A stretch of DNA of 64,000 bases from Staphylococcus sp. (GTDB lineage Bacteria > Bacteroidota > Bacteroidia > Bacteroidales > Muribaculaceae): positions 1,413,989-1,477,988 of the forward strand of contig JAMPDC010000001.1 of NCBI GenBank assembly GCA_023665865.1. The letters are read 5' to 3'. Positions 25,076 to 34,447 of the stretch are shown in pieces. The translations under genes and the position numbers were made by a program. Positions within the stretch are counted from its first letter, which is position 1. The number at the start of each line of letters is the position of its first letter. The notes under the pieces were generated by a model. That model had not been told where the DNA came from. It saw only the letters and a list, made by a program, of their open reading frames with translations, and ran no database searches.

Positions 25076-25772
25076 GTGAATTTTATAGATTTTCAAAATA
25101 TAGTATCGGAGGCTACAACGTTACCTCGATGCGTGCGATAACGATCCCGTAAAAACGCTCAAACTCTATCAGGCCAACGTTCGTGTATCTTTGGAGATGT
25201 TTGCTATTGTAGGGGCTTTTGAGATTGCCATCCGCAATGCTATCGACAAAGCTATGATATCAAATTACGGATCTGATTGGCTAAGGGACGCTGTGCTGCC
25301 GGGAGGTTTCTTTGATGTTCCACAATGTCGCTCCCATTCACAAATCATACATTTTGCATACAATAAATTGGCGAACAAGCAGATTTATACTCACAGCCAT
25401 CTACTTGCAAAAATGGAATTCGGCATATGGAAGTATATGTTTTCAAGTCCACAATACCGCGCATCCGGCCGCATTCTCTTGCGCATTTTCCCAAATAAAC
25501 CGACTTCAACCCGGCATATCCAATATAACAATACGACCATTTTCAACGAACTGGATCATGTAAACTCTCTTAGAAACCGTATAGCTCATCATGAACCAAT
25601 TTGTTTTCCAACAGGCAAGTCCGAAATCACAACTGATTATATCGAATGGATTTACGCTAAGATAGAAATGCTTTTAAACTGGATGGGCATTAATCCGACA
25701 GATTATCTCCAAAATTTATCTGAATTTGTCTCTTCAAAAAACGAGATCAATAATTTGAAAGAAGATAATTAG
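25076..25772 (+). pseudogene. Abi (abortive infection) family protein with apparent N-terminal frameshift
   Basis: The main frame encodes RLQRYLDACDNDPVKTLKLY then QANVRVSLEMFAIVGAFEIAIRNAI, the N-terminal block of the Abi_2-type family, and later RNRIAHHEP, its conserved Arg/His motif. This frame opens at a TAG (25101-25103), and its first usual start codon is TTG 25191, which would lose ~29 conserved residues. Another frame, starting GTG 25076, reads MNFIDFQNIVSE up to 25111, which fits the missing start of the family. The two join with a one-base shift near 25110-25112. Either a mutation (pseudogene), an assembly error, or frameshifting. AT-rich and isolated; suggests a decayed phage-defence gene. 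Confidence 0.7.
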
Positions 25773-25815
25773 GAATATATCATTGCCGGTATCATTGTAT
25801 TTGGAATCGATCTGA

Positions 25816-26694
25816 TTAATCACATGACAACATGATTAACTCGTGATTCATGGGGTCTATGATAAAAGGTGTCTGAAAAAATTTAAGCCCAATCATACCG
25901 GCAAATTTATCAAATGATTTTAATTTAGTAGTTACTCCAACGGAAACATCGTTAAATCTAAAGTCACCGATTGTCAACTCTTCAGCATATAATCCCTCTG
26001 CAATTACTTTTCCTTCTTTGTTTTTTGCGACGGATAAAGAAATCTTACTGTTTTCCAACATCTCCCTTAGGGCATCATTGTTCTTCATAAGAAACAATAA
26101 TGCCGCATTTCCAAAGTCGACTATGAAATCGGAATCAACAGATGTAGAAATTGTATCGGTCTTGATCTCTAAATTCGTATAAACAACAGGTATTCCATCG
26201 ATGATTTCATACTTAAAGCGTTGAATTATTGACTTATCTATCGAATCTGTAAATTTGAAAATCCCGGATTGTAAATCTATATAAATAAATTGATTTGTTT
26301 TGTTATTGGAGGTATAGTTTTGTAAAGGCAATGCAATACCTTTATAATCTTTCAGGATGAAAACCTTTCCATCATACGTCCCATTCCCGATCTTTATATC
26401 TTTGTCAAGAATATAATTAATCGAATATAGATTTTGATGGAGGGCTATTTTTGCATTCTCCATTTTCCGACCTCCGTTATAATCAAATTCCGGAAATAGC
26501 TTACTAAAAATCGAATCTCCAATCAACAATCCCGGGATTGCAGACTCCAGCATTATTTCTTGATTTGAATGGCCATTTATCTCAGATCGAAGGTAATAAT
26601 GTCCTTCATGTTTCTTAATATCTGTTTCATTATTAGCACTTGCAATAAATGTAACCCAAATACATAGCAGAGGTATAATATATCTTGCAATCAT
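25816..26694 (-). CDS. Secreted retropepsin-like protein with degenerate active sites
   Basis: A 292-residue exported protein (signal RYIIPLLCIWVTFIASA). The order fits the two-lobed aspartic-protease-like family of Bacteroidetes: a first lobe around IMLESAIPGLLIGDSIF, a second around FIVDFGNAALLFLM, and the closing GLKFFQTPFIIDPMNHELIML. The first Asp-Thr/Ser-Gly triad is replaced by Glu-Ser-Ala, and the second reads Asp-Phe-Gly. Hence it may be inactive, or the match may be only structural. AT-rich, stands alone between the Abi gene and the PUL, with its own likely promoter. Confidence 0.55.
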   Translation of the reverse strand: MIARYIIPLLCIWVTFIASANNETDIKKHEGHYYLRSEINGHSNQEIMLESAIPGLLIGDSIFSKLFPEFDYNGGRKMENAKIALHQNLYSINYILDKDIKIGNGTYDGKVFILKDYKGIALPLQNYTSNNKTNQFIYIDLQSGIFKFTDSIDKSIIQRFKYEIIDGIPVVYTNLEIKTDTISTSVDSDFIVDFGNAALLFLMKNNDALREMLENSKISLSVAKNKEGKVIAEGLYAEELTIGDFRFNDVSVGVTTKLKSFDKFAGMIGLKFFQTPFIIDPMNHELIMLSCD

Positions 26695-26787
26695 AGCTTA
26701 GTATATTCTAATAGTTATGCTCTTTATTATCATTCTCAAATACGCACATCTGACAGATTGCGATTTAGCTGAGTTTGATTTCTATGG

Positions 26788-26818
26788 CAAAGTTACAAAA
26801 AAATCGAGCATATCAACA
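26788..26818 (-). promoter_or_regulatory. Likely promoter of the retropepsin-like gene
   Basis: On the minus strand TAACTTTG (26795-26788) forms the -7 box; TTG (26816-26814) lies about 18-19 bp upstream. It overlaps the terminator of the PUL. Confidence 0.5.
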
Positions 26819-26832
26819 GATTAGCTCGATTT
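26797..26832 (-). terminator. Terminator at the end of the PUL
   Basis: A 9-10 bp stem (26801-26809 with 26824-26832), then a T run on the minus strand (A run 26797-26803). It lies 37 bp past the GH127 stop. Confidence 0.75.
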
Positions 26833-26868
26833 TAAGTTGCCTTAAAGCACTAACGTCTTGGCTGAGGG

Positions 26869-29229
26869 TTATGGTCTGAGGAGGCGCACATGGAAGATGC
26901 CGCCGGCGGTAGTGGCCTCACGCGAGCGGAAGCTGACAGTCACTGTCTCCTTATCTTCGAGCATGGAAGCGGGGATCTTATATTCCTCCTCGACAAAGCG
27001 GTCGGCTTTCCAGCGATCGGATATGTTTTCCGAAGCAAGCAGCGCATCATCGACATAGATATCAAACTCGCGCGCTCCGGACTCATTGCCCCAATAGCGC
27101 AGACGCAACTGCAACGCCGCCTGTCCGCCGGTGCGCATCCTGTAGGAAAAATAGCCGCCGTTTGAGGCGTCGCGCCAAGGCTCACCGTTGAAATTGCCCG
27201 TGCGGGAGCCTTCCGCGCTCATGAAGTGGTCAGCTTCAGGCTGCTGCTCGCCGGTGTTGACGGCATCAACAGTCCGGCTGTCGAGTTGCAGACGCTGTTG
27301 CTCCTCGCGCTGTGCCTCCTCCTTATACTCGGCGTAGCGGCCGGGAGTCATGGCGAGCCAATACATCATGTAGCGGCTGTCGTGGATGTCGCTGAACGGC
27401 TCAAGCAACAGATCGGCATACTCTCCGTCGAAAAGCCCGTCGACTTTATAGGCGCGGTGACCCTCGACCTCCACGGGTCTCATACAGTTGAGTTTACCCA
27501 GGAGGTCGTCACGCTCACCGACAAGCAGCGGGGTGTCGAAGACTGAGACCAGACGACCACCCGCGATGTGGGCCCAACGGCTGTCATCGGCCACGAGGCC
27601 GGGAAGCTCATCACACTTACCGTAGCGCGCACCGAGCACTATCGGGCCGCGGAGGATAGCCACATAGTCAGGCAGATAGTTGAGTTCCTCGATAGTCACC
27701 GGCATGTTCATCGCCAGCTCTACCACATCGCCGTTTTTCCATGTGCGGTCAATAGTCATATATGACGCCGGCGACGAGGCGGCAGCGATCCTCTTACCGT
27801 TGACGCGCACCTCCACACTGTCACACCAGCCGGGGTGGCGGAGCTTGAGAGCCACACGCTTCTTGCCTTTGGTGCTGACCGTAAGAGTGGTCTTGCCCGT
27901 GTCGGGAAAATCCGTCGTCTGCGTCACAACCATCCCTTTTTCCTTCCAGTCAAGACTCGAGGGGATAAAGAGGTTGATCCAGAGCGAGTCGGCATCATGG
28001 GTGTAGATAAACTGGCCATATTTGCCATGATTTTCCATCCCGGTGCCGACACAACACCACATGGCAGCATTGGGCTGCGAATAGACCCGATAATGCCCCG
28101 GACGCGCCGATGTGAAGTAGACATAACCTCCATGGCCGGGATGCTGGGATGAGAGGATATGATTGTAGAGCGCACGCTCATAGAAATCGGCATAGCGTGC
28201 ATCACGGCTCATGCGGAAAAGTCCCTCGGTGAGTTTGAGCATATTGTTGGTGTTGCAGGTCTCAGGTCCCTCGCGCTCGTCGACATAGCTCTTGGCATCG
28301 GCCTGCGAGGCGAAATGCTCACGCCGGCTGTTGCCTCCGATGGCAAGCGAGCGGTTGCCGACGACTGTCTCCCAGAAGAAGCGGGCGGCACGGTCATAGT
28401 CAGCGTCACCGCTCAGCTCGGCGATGCGCTGATAGCCCACGACTTTCGGCACCTGTGTGTTGGCATGCTTGTTGTCGAGATTGTCACGGCCGTCGCGCAT
28501 ACTGTCGAAAAGTTCATGGTGGGTGAAGCGGCGGGCGGCATCGAGATACTTTTTCTCGCCCGTCATGGCGTAGGCGTCGGCATATACCTCATCCATACCG
28601 CCGAACTCATTGCCCAACATCGCCTCCATCTGCCCGTCGGAAAGCGGAGTGATGACATCCAGGCCCCAGTCACACATGCCGAGGAAGAGCTTGCGGGCCT
28701 GCGTGGAGCCGGTGTAGACCCAGGCATCACGCAGACCGGCGTAGATCTTATGGACGTTATACCACGGCACCCAATACTTCCATATCATCCCCACGTTTCC
28801 AGCCTTGATCGCGGCCCAAAGCTCATCGCCGCCGGGCACACCGCCGACATAACCGTCGCCACGAGCTTCGGCACAGCGGGTGAGCTCGCCGACCATATAG
28901 TCGAGGCGCGCTCTGAGCTCCGGATTGCCGGTAGCAGCACTATGGATCGCAAGCGCCGACAGATAATGCCCTCCGATGTGGCCGTCGAGTCCATCCCAAC
29001 AACTGAAACTCTCCCCTTTCGGCGGCAATCCGGCAGCCTTGAGATAGGGCGCGAGCAGACGGTCTGTGTCATAGCGCAGGAGCACCTCGGTGTTCAACTC
29101 CATAGCATGTCTGAACGGACTGTCGAGCAGCCTGACGTCGGCAAGGTCAAATTCATTGCCATAGAGACGCGACTGTGCCGACATTCCCGCCACGCACAAC
29201 AATGATATAAGTAGAAGTATGGATCTCAT
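26869..29229 (-). CDS. GH127/GH146-type beta-L-arabinofuranosidase
   Basis: Removes terminal beta-L-arabinofuranose from plant glycans, probably in the periplasm. A signal peptide (SILLLISLLCVAGMSAQ) precedes the (alpha/alpha)6 barrel: WDGLDGHIGGHYLSALA, WYNVHKIYAGLRDAW, and the zinc-site residues Glu323 and Cys325 (GPETC) and Cys392-Cys393 (WCCVGTGMEN), which line up with those of HypBA1, where the second-last Cys is the nucleophile. The 786-residue length and the C-terminal sandwich (~640-786) suit GH146 as well. Last gene of the PUL, 24 bp after GH31. Confidence 0.88.
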   Translation of the reverse strand: MRSILLLISLLCVAGMSAQSRLYGNEFDLADVRLLDSPFRHAMELNTEVLLRYDTDRLLAPYLKAAGLPPKGESFSCWDGLDGHIGGHYLSALAIHSAATGNPELRARLDYMVGELTRCAEARGDGYVGGVPGGDELWAAIKAGNVGMIWKYWVPWYNVHKIYAGLRDAWVYTGSTQARKLFLGMCDWGLDVITPLSDGQMEAMLGNEFGGMDEVYADAYAMTGEKKYLDAARRFTHHELFDSMRDGRDNLDNKHANTQVPKVVGYQRIAELSGDADYDRAARFFWETVVGNRSLAIGGNSRREHFASQADAKSYVDEREGPETCNTNNMLKLTEGLFRMSRDARYADFYERALYNHILSSQHPGHGGYVYFTSARPGHYRVYSQPNAAMWCCVGTGMENHGKYGQFIYTHDADSLWINLFIPSSLDWKEKGMVVTQTTDFPDTGKTTLTVSTKGKKRVALKLRHPGWCDSVEVRVNGKRIAAASSPASYMTIDRTWKNGDVVELAMNMPVTIEELNYLPDYVAILRGPIVLGARYGKCDELPGLVADDSRWAHIAGGRLVSVFDTPLLVGERDDLLGKLNCMRPVEVEGHRAYKVDGLFDGEYADLLLEPFSDIHDSRYMMYWLAMTPGRYAEYKEEAQREEQQRLQLDSRTVDAVNTGEQQPEADHFMSAEGSRTGNFNGEPWRDASNGGYFSYRMRTGGQAALQLRLRYWGNESGAREFDIYVDDALLASENISDRWKADRFVEEEYKIPASMLEDKETVTVSFRSREATTAGGIFHVRLLRP

Positions 29230-29253
29230 TTGTTTTTACTATCTAAATTGTGG

Positions 29254-31653
29254 TTAAAACCTGACAGAAACTTTCCTGCCGGTATATTTGATTTCTTTTT
29301 TCACTCCATCGGGAGTGACTGCGGTAAATTTCCGTTCGTGCAACATGCCTGGATACTTTCCCGAGCGGGAGCCGATGGTGAGAGTGCGCGAGCGGTCATT
29401 CCAAGTCATGGGTATTTCCGAATACGCACCCTTGAGATAATTATAGTTGTCGCCCTCATCCTCATAGAGGGTGAAAGTGGCATCCTCGCCGGGATAGATG
29501 CGGAGAGTCATATCATCCCACGGTTTTTCAGCGGTATATTGAAGATCGGCGCCGATAGGCAGGATTGATCCCGCTCTCACATAGAGAGGCGAACGGGCCA
29601 ACTGTGCATCAGCATCGACATTGCGTCCGCCTTCGATATACTCGTTGGTCCAATAGTCATACCATCCGGCACCGGCAGGGAGATAGACGCTATATTTCTT
29701 TGTCTCCGACCAGTCGACAGCCGGCCACTCGTCAGGGGCCGCGGCATCGTCCGACTTGTTCCAGCCGCTTTGCTCATCAGTCTTGACAACCTTCTCCTGA
29801 GTGTAGAGCGGATCCACGACCGGACACACCAGCAGATTGCGGCCAAACATGAACTGACGGCCATTGTCCCACACATTTCTGTCGTCCTTGAAATCCATCA
29901 CGAGAGCTCGCATGAAGCTGTCGTCGTTCTCGCTGACCTGACGGGCCGTGCTGTAGATGTAAGGGAGAAGATTGTAGCGCATCTTCACGGCCGAGAGCAG
30001 CGCGTCGTAGACAGGTTCGCCCGGCTCACCATAGTAGTATAGCTCGCGGTACACATCGGTGCCATGACTACGCATCATGGGTGAGAAAAGCCCGAACTGC
30101 ATCCAGCGGACATAGAGTTCCTGATACTGCGGATTGCGGGTCGCGGAATTGTCCATGTAGTGACGGTTGTAGGCTCCGGCAAAGAAACCGCCTATGTCGG
30201 TGTTGACATTTGGATTGGCCGTGAGGGTGTAGTTGAGACAGATAGGCACCTGGTTGCGCAGTGATTCCCATGAACTACCCACATCACCGCTCCAGGTATT
30301 GGCGCCGTAGCGTTGCTGACCGGAGAAATAGGAACGGGTGAGGATAAACACACGCTTGAGCGAGTCGACAGCCCGCTGATGGGAGTCAACACCCCCGACA
30401 GCCATGAAGGGGAAGAGGTTGCGGACGGAACGATATGAACCGGCCGAACATTGCTCGTCAAGATCTGAATCCTTATAGTTGACATGGTCGGGATCAGTCG
30501 AATCCATCCACCAGGCATCGATGCCCATTTCATGAAGACGGGAAAGATTGTTCCAGTAGATGTCGCGCGCTTCGGGGCTGTAGCAGTCGTAGACACGCAC
30601 GCCCGACGGATAGTCCTTGCGCGGAGGCCACGAAGCCAGGCCCGACTCAGGCCATGTTTCAAACGAGAAAAGATAGCCCTTCTCTTTCAACTCACGATAG
30701 GGCTTGGTCTGAGGGCCGAAACTCGACCAGATGCTGAGGCTGATGTGAGCGTTATTGTCATGCACCTCGTCGATCATCCGCTGCGCATCGCTGAAGTCCT
30801 CGTTGATAAACTCCATAGCGTTCCAGGTATAGTTGGAACCCCAATATTGCCAGTCCTGGATGATGCCGTCAAACGGAATCCCGGCTTTGCGGTACCGGCG
30901 CACCACATCAAGGAGTTCGGCGGAGGATTTGTAGCGCTCACGGCTCTGATGGAAACCGTAGGTCCATAGCGGCAGCATGGGGACTTTGCCCGTCAGATGG
31001 CGCATCTCCCGGATGACACCGTCGGCATCACCGCCATAGAGGAAATAATAGTCCACCGACTTGCCGACCTGACTCTCAAGGTCGAGAGAAGCACCGCCGT
31101 CGTCGAGAGTCGTGGGCGAATAATTGTCCCAATATATGCCGTAGCCTTTGATGCTCTGGAAGAAATGGGCGAAGTCCTCGAGGTTGGACTGCTGCATGAG
31201 CCGATGTTCGCCACGCAGCGACATCTTTCCGTTCTGCATCATGCCTACACCATAGATGGGCTCGTCAGCGTCAAGAGTGAATCCCTGTTTCACCTTGTAG
31301 GCACCCTTATCAATACCCTCGGAAATCGGGGTGAACAGATAGCTGCCCTCCGACAGCAGGGGCGAACCGTCAGCTGTAGCAAACACCACCTTGCCGCTCC
31401 TGTCATCGACTGTGACTTTCAAGGATGAGGACTGATAGGTGGTCACTCCCTCACGTTTGCTTTCCTTGACTTTGACTCTGTCCGGAACGGCTGTCACGAC
31501 AAGCGAGGCCGCAGCATCCGCCACTCCGTCGGGTGTCTTGACGACACGCACGATGTCGGGTGTGAAAAACTCGATTTTTACATCGTCAGCGACCGCAGGA
31601 GCAAGCGTCAGGGCCGCGAGCAAGGAGGCGAGAATATATTTACACTTATCCAT
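29254..31653 (-). CDS. GH31 alpha-glycosidase, probably alpha-xylosidase
   Basis: A retaining exo-enzyme of 799 residues with a signal peptide (KYILASLLAALTLAPAVA). GH31 landmarks: DGIIQDWQYWGSNYTWNAM, the nucleophile Asp in WWMDSTDPDH, and the acid/base Asp in NTWSGDVGSS. The N-terminal sandwich and proximal/distal C-terminal domains complete the usual layout. Start is ATG 31653, two codons inside a TTG. In a xylan locus an alpha-xylosidase that removes xylose side groups is likely; alpha-glucosidase cannot be excluded. Confidence 0.88.
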   Translation of the reverse strand: MDKCKYILASLLAALTLAPAVADDVKIEFFTPDIVRVVKTPDGVADAAASLVVTAVPDRVKVKESKREGVTTYQSSSLKVTVDDRSGKVVFATADGSPLLSEGSYLFTPISEGIDKGAYKVKQGFTLDADEPIYGVGMMQNGKMSLRGEHRLMQQSNLEDFAHFFQSIKGYGIYWDNYSPTTLDDGGASLDLESQVGKSVDYYFLYGGDADGVIREMRHLTGKVPMLPLWTYGFHQSRERYKSSAELLDVVRRYRKAGIPFDGIIQDWQYWGSNYTWNAMEFINEDFSDAQRMIDEVHDNNAHISLSIWSSFGPQTKPYRELKEKGYLFSFETWPESGLASWPPRKDYPSGVRVYDCYSPEARDIYWNNLSRLHEMGIDAWWMDSTDPDHVNYKDSDLDEQCSAGSYRSVRNLFPFMAVGGVDSHQRAVDSLKRVFILTRSYFSGQQRYGANTWSGDVGSSWESLRNQVPICLNYTLTANPNVNTDIGGFFAGAYNRHYMDNSATRNPQYQELYVRWMQFGLFSPMMRSHGTDVYRELYYYGEPGEPVYDALLSAVKMRYNLLPYIYSTARQVSENDDSFMRALVMDFKDDRNVWDNGRQFMFGRNLLVCPVVDPLYTQEKVVKTDEQSGWNKSDDAAAPDEWPAVDWSETKKYSVYLPAGAGWYDYWTNEYIEGGRNVDADAQLARSPLYVRAGSILPIGADLQYTAEKPWDDMTLRIYPGEDATFTLYEDEGDNYNYLKGAYSEIPMTWNDRSRTLTIGSRSGKYPGMLHERKFTAVTPDGVKKEIKYTGRKVSVRF

Positions 31654-31694
31654 TAGCAAGAGAATTATTAAGGTTTTTACAAAGATAATAAAAA

Positions 31695-34406
31695 TCAGCG
31701 GGTTTTACTCAACATTGCAGCGGCATAGCGGCGTCCGAGCTCACGGTAGCCCTCGGCGGTGAAATGCAGTCCGTCGGGTGCGCCGGGACAATCCTTTGAC
31801 GAGACCACCGCGCAGTTGGGAAGCACCTCGGGAAGAGTGTTGACAATCTCATTCATCGACGCGCAGAGCCCACCGGACTCCGCCGAAAGCATCTCCCCTG
31901 CCACGAGAGGGACATCGGTCGCCTCAAGCCCGAGATCGGCAAGAAGATGATCGTAGATATATTTCACCTTGGCAGGCCACTCCTTGTCGCCCGTATTGGA
32001 TTCGCCCTGGTGAAGAAGTATTCCCTTGATCACCCCCACCCGTTTGGCTTCACGGGCCATATCGAGGAGGCGTCCGTAGGGGTTGTTGTCATAGTGCAGG
32101 GCCATTCCTTTCAACCAGTCGGGCTGAGAGGCGAGATGGGTCGCACACGAATCGGGATGAAACAGCTCTATGCGGCATCCGCCGACAGCCACATTTATGA
32201 CACCGACCTTGACACGCGAGGGCAACCTCTCGGTCATGGCGCGTCCGAAATAGTCGGCAGGGGTCAGGCCTGTATTCTCTCGCGCCAAAGGGGGGACGGC
32301 GGCACACCACTCGCCCTTCCGTCGGTTGAGCCCGGGCATGTCGACTGCCGGGAGCATGAGAAAGCGATCGTTGACGAAGTCCGTATCCTGTGACTCATAA
32401 CGGGCGTTGCCCTCCATGTTTGACTGTCCGAGACAGAGATATACGTAGAAGTCCGGATCGGGACGGTTGGTGATGACAAAGGCGCCGTTGGTGGGCATGG
32501 TGACTTTCACACGCCCTTTCTTGTCGGGTTTGCAGTCCTTCACAGAACCGTTGAGGGCTGAGTCGTCGCCGTAGAGCGCAAGCGGGGATTTCAGCAGCTC
32601 AGCCGGCAGCTCGACGGAGAGTTTCACCGGTTCGGCCAAGGCATTGACTCCCGAGATATACCACACACTGCCATGACGACGTGCCATCACAAGATACTTC
32701 CCGGGATAACCGTCTATGAAACGGGTCTCGTCCCACGTCGTCGGCACCTCCTTCATAAAGTCGATAGCCCACTCAGGTGCATCGGTCAGATTGTTGGGCG
32801 CGAGTGCAAAATGCTGCACCGGACTCTGAAACAACACCGCAGTAGCAAGCGCGAAGACATCCGACGTGCGGCGCACCGAGCCCTTAGGTGAATTGTCGGC
32901 GCTGTAATATCTGTTGAGAGCGCTACCGCCGAAATCCATGCTGCCGACAGTGTTGCGGATGATCGGATGAAGAGTAGCGTTGAAAGCCTCCGAGTCACAG
33001 CTCCCCTGCGAGAAGTGGAGGTTCTCGCTTGCGAGCACAGCCTCGCTCGCGGCATAGTTGGGATACATGCGCTCCCACCCGCGCGGAAGAGTGCAGCCGT
33101 GGAACACTACAAGCAGACCATAGTCATTGGCGTCAGCAAGGATATCATGGTAGAGACGCATGGTCTCCTGCTTGTCACCTCCGAAGAAGTCGACCTTGAT
33201 GCCACGGATGCCATTGTGTTGCATCCATGCCATATCCTTACGGCGCTTGACGATATCGTTCATCACACCGCGCGGCCCTTGTGGAGCATCGTTCCAGGCT
33301 CCGTTTGAGTTATACCAGAGATAGAGATCCACTCCCCTCGTCTTTCCGTAGGCAGCGAGCTCAGCCACCTTATCATACCCTATCTGAGAATCCCAGAGGG
33401 CATCGACGAGCACACTTTCGTAGCCCATGTCAGCGGCAAAATCAATGTAGCGTTTCTGCTCGTCGAAATTGCAACTGCCGTCCATCTTGATGATCCAGCT
33501 CCATGTGCCCTTTCCGTAGCGGTATTTCTTTGAAACATCGTAAAGAGGCTTGACCACATCCCAGGCCACCGTAGTCTCCGCAATGGGAGCAAGCGTCTCT
33601 CCGACGGTGACGGTGCGCCAGGGGGTCAGTCCCGGAAGCGCAATGGCAGCCGAAGTGGAGCCGAAACCGTTTTGCTCCCCGGGCTGAGGATAGGCTATCG
33701 TGTAACTGCCGTCAGTGTTGCCGGTCAGATGTGAGCCGCAGTAGTCACCCGCTATTCCGGTCTCCGAGATGAGAGTCCATCCATCCTCACCGTTGCGAAA
33801 CAGGCAGGGGAAGGTGTAGCCGTTGCCCCATCCGTTTCTACCGGCCGGCTCGTCAACCGTATATGAAGTCTCATAGCTCGGCGAGGTGCGTGCGAAGCCC
33901 CCCATCGGGCCGCTCTGCGGACAGAGGAAGGTAGTCGTGCCCTCGGGCATGGCAAAACCTGTCGCTTCTTCCTCGACAATGCAGCAAAGAGTCTCACCCT
34001 GCGGACGCACGCGGTAGCGGAAGGCGACATTGTTGTCGCTCACTTCAAAGATGACATCAAAAACCTCCTTGCCGCCGCTGCTGAAAGTCACCTCTCCACG
34101 GTTTGCCCTGTAGTCAACATGGCTTTTCTTTATATTCGGAAGCGAATAGCTGTCGCTCACGGCTGTCGGCCCTGAATGGCCGGTCAGCTTGAGGTCCTTT
34201 GTATAATCACCGATATTGGTCCGCAGTCCGAGAGGCGACCGGCGGAGGAAATCTTTGCCGTCAAGCTTCACAGCATAGCCGGCCTGACCATCATCATCGG
34301 TGACAGTCACTACAGTTTTCCCATCGGGGCTTGAGATTGTGAAATCAGTGCTCCATGCCGCAGATGATGACAGGCAGAGAGCAAAAGTGATGAGTTGCTT
34401 TAACAT
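31695..34406 (-). CDS. Fusion of GH97 glycoside hydrolase and CE6-like SGNH esterase
   Basis: 903 residues. After a signal peptide (LITFALCLSSSAAWS), residues ~20-645 are GH97: N-terminal sandwich, barrel with YESVLVDALWDSQIGYDK and GIKVDFFGGDK, and a C-terminal sandwich. Asp406 in KVDFF and Glu461 in ASENLHF match the spacing of nucleophile and acid/base in retaining GH97 (alpha-galactosidase type) rather than inverting SusB. Residues ~652-903 are an SGNH hydrolase: Ser662 in LGQSNMEG, LLHQGESN, and DGLHFTAEGY, the pattern of CE6 acetyl xylan esterases. It would remove galactose and acetyl groups from xylan side chains. Lies 41 bp after GH5. Confidence 0.85.
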   Translation of the reverse strand: MLKQLITFALCLSSSAAWSTDFTISSPDGKTVVTVTDDDGQAGYAVKLDGKDFLRRSPLGLRTNIGDYTKDLKLTGHSGPTAVSDSYSLPNIKKSHVDYRANRGEVTFSSGGKEVFDVIFEVSDNNVAFRYRVRPQGETLCCIVEEEATGFAMPEGTTTFLCPQSGPMGGFARTSPSYETSYTVDEPAGRNGWGNGYTFPCLFRNGEDGWTLISETGIAGDYCGSHLTGNTDGSYTIAYPQPGEQNGFGSTSAAIALPGLTPWRTVTVGETLAPIAETTVAWDVVKPLYDVSKKYRYGKGTWSWIIKMDGSCNFDEQKRYIDFAADMGYESVLVDALWDSQIGYDKVAELAAYGKTRGVDLYLWYNSNGAWNDAPQGPRGVMNDIVKRRKDMAWMQHNGIRGIKVDFFGGDKQETMRLYHDILADANDYGLLVVFHGCTLPRGWERMYPNYAASEAVLASENLHFSQGSCDSEAFNATLHPIIRNTVGSMDFGGSALNRYYSADNSPKGSVRRTSDVFALATAVLFQSPVQHFALAPNNLTDAPEWAIDFMKEVPTTWDETRFIDGYPGKYLVMARRHGSVWYISGVNALAEPVKLSVELPAELLKSPLALYGDDSALNGSVKDCKPDKKGRVKVTMPTNGAFVITNRPDPDFYVYLCLGQSNMEGNARYESQDTDFVNDRFLMLPAVDMPGLNRRKGEWCAAVPPLARENTGLTPADYFGRAMTERLPSRVKVGVINVAVGGCRIELFHPDSCATHLASQPDWLKGMALHYDNNPYGRLLDMAREAKRVGVIKGILLHQGESNTGDKEWPAKVKYIYDHLLADLGLEATDVPLVAGEMLSAESGGLCASMNEIVNTLPEVLPNCAVVSSKDCPGAPDGLHFTAEGYRELGRRYAAAMLSKTR

Positions 34407-34447
34407 TGTCGATTAGAAAGTATGGTAGTATGGTATTTGAATTTATT

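Noticed and set aside
28159-29205. 348-codon open frame opposite GH127
   Set aside because: Antisense shadow with no recognisable motif.
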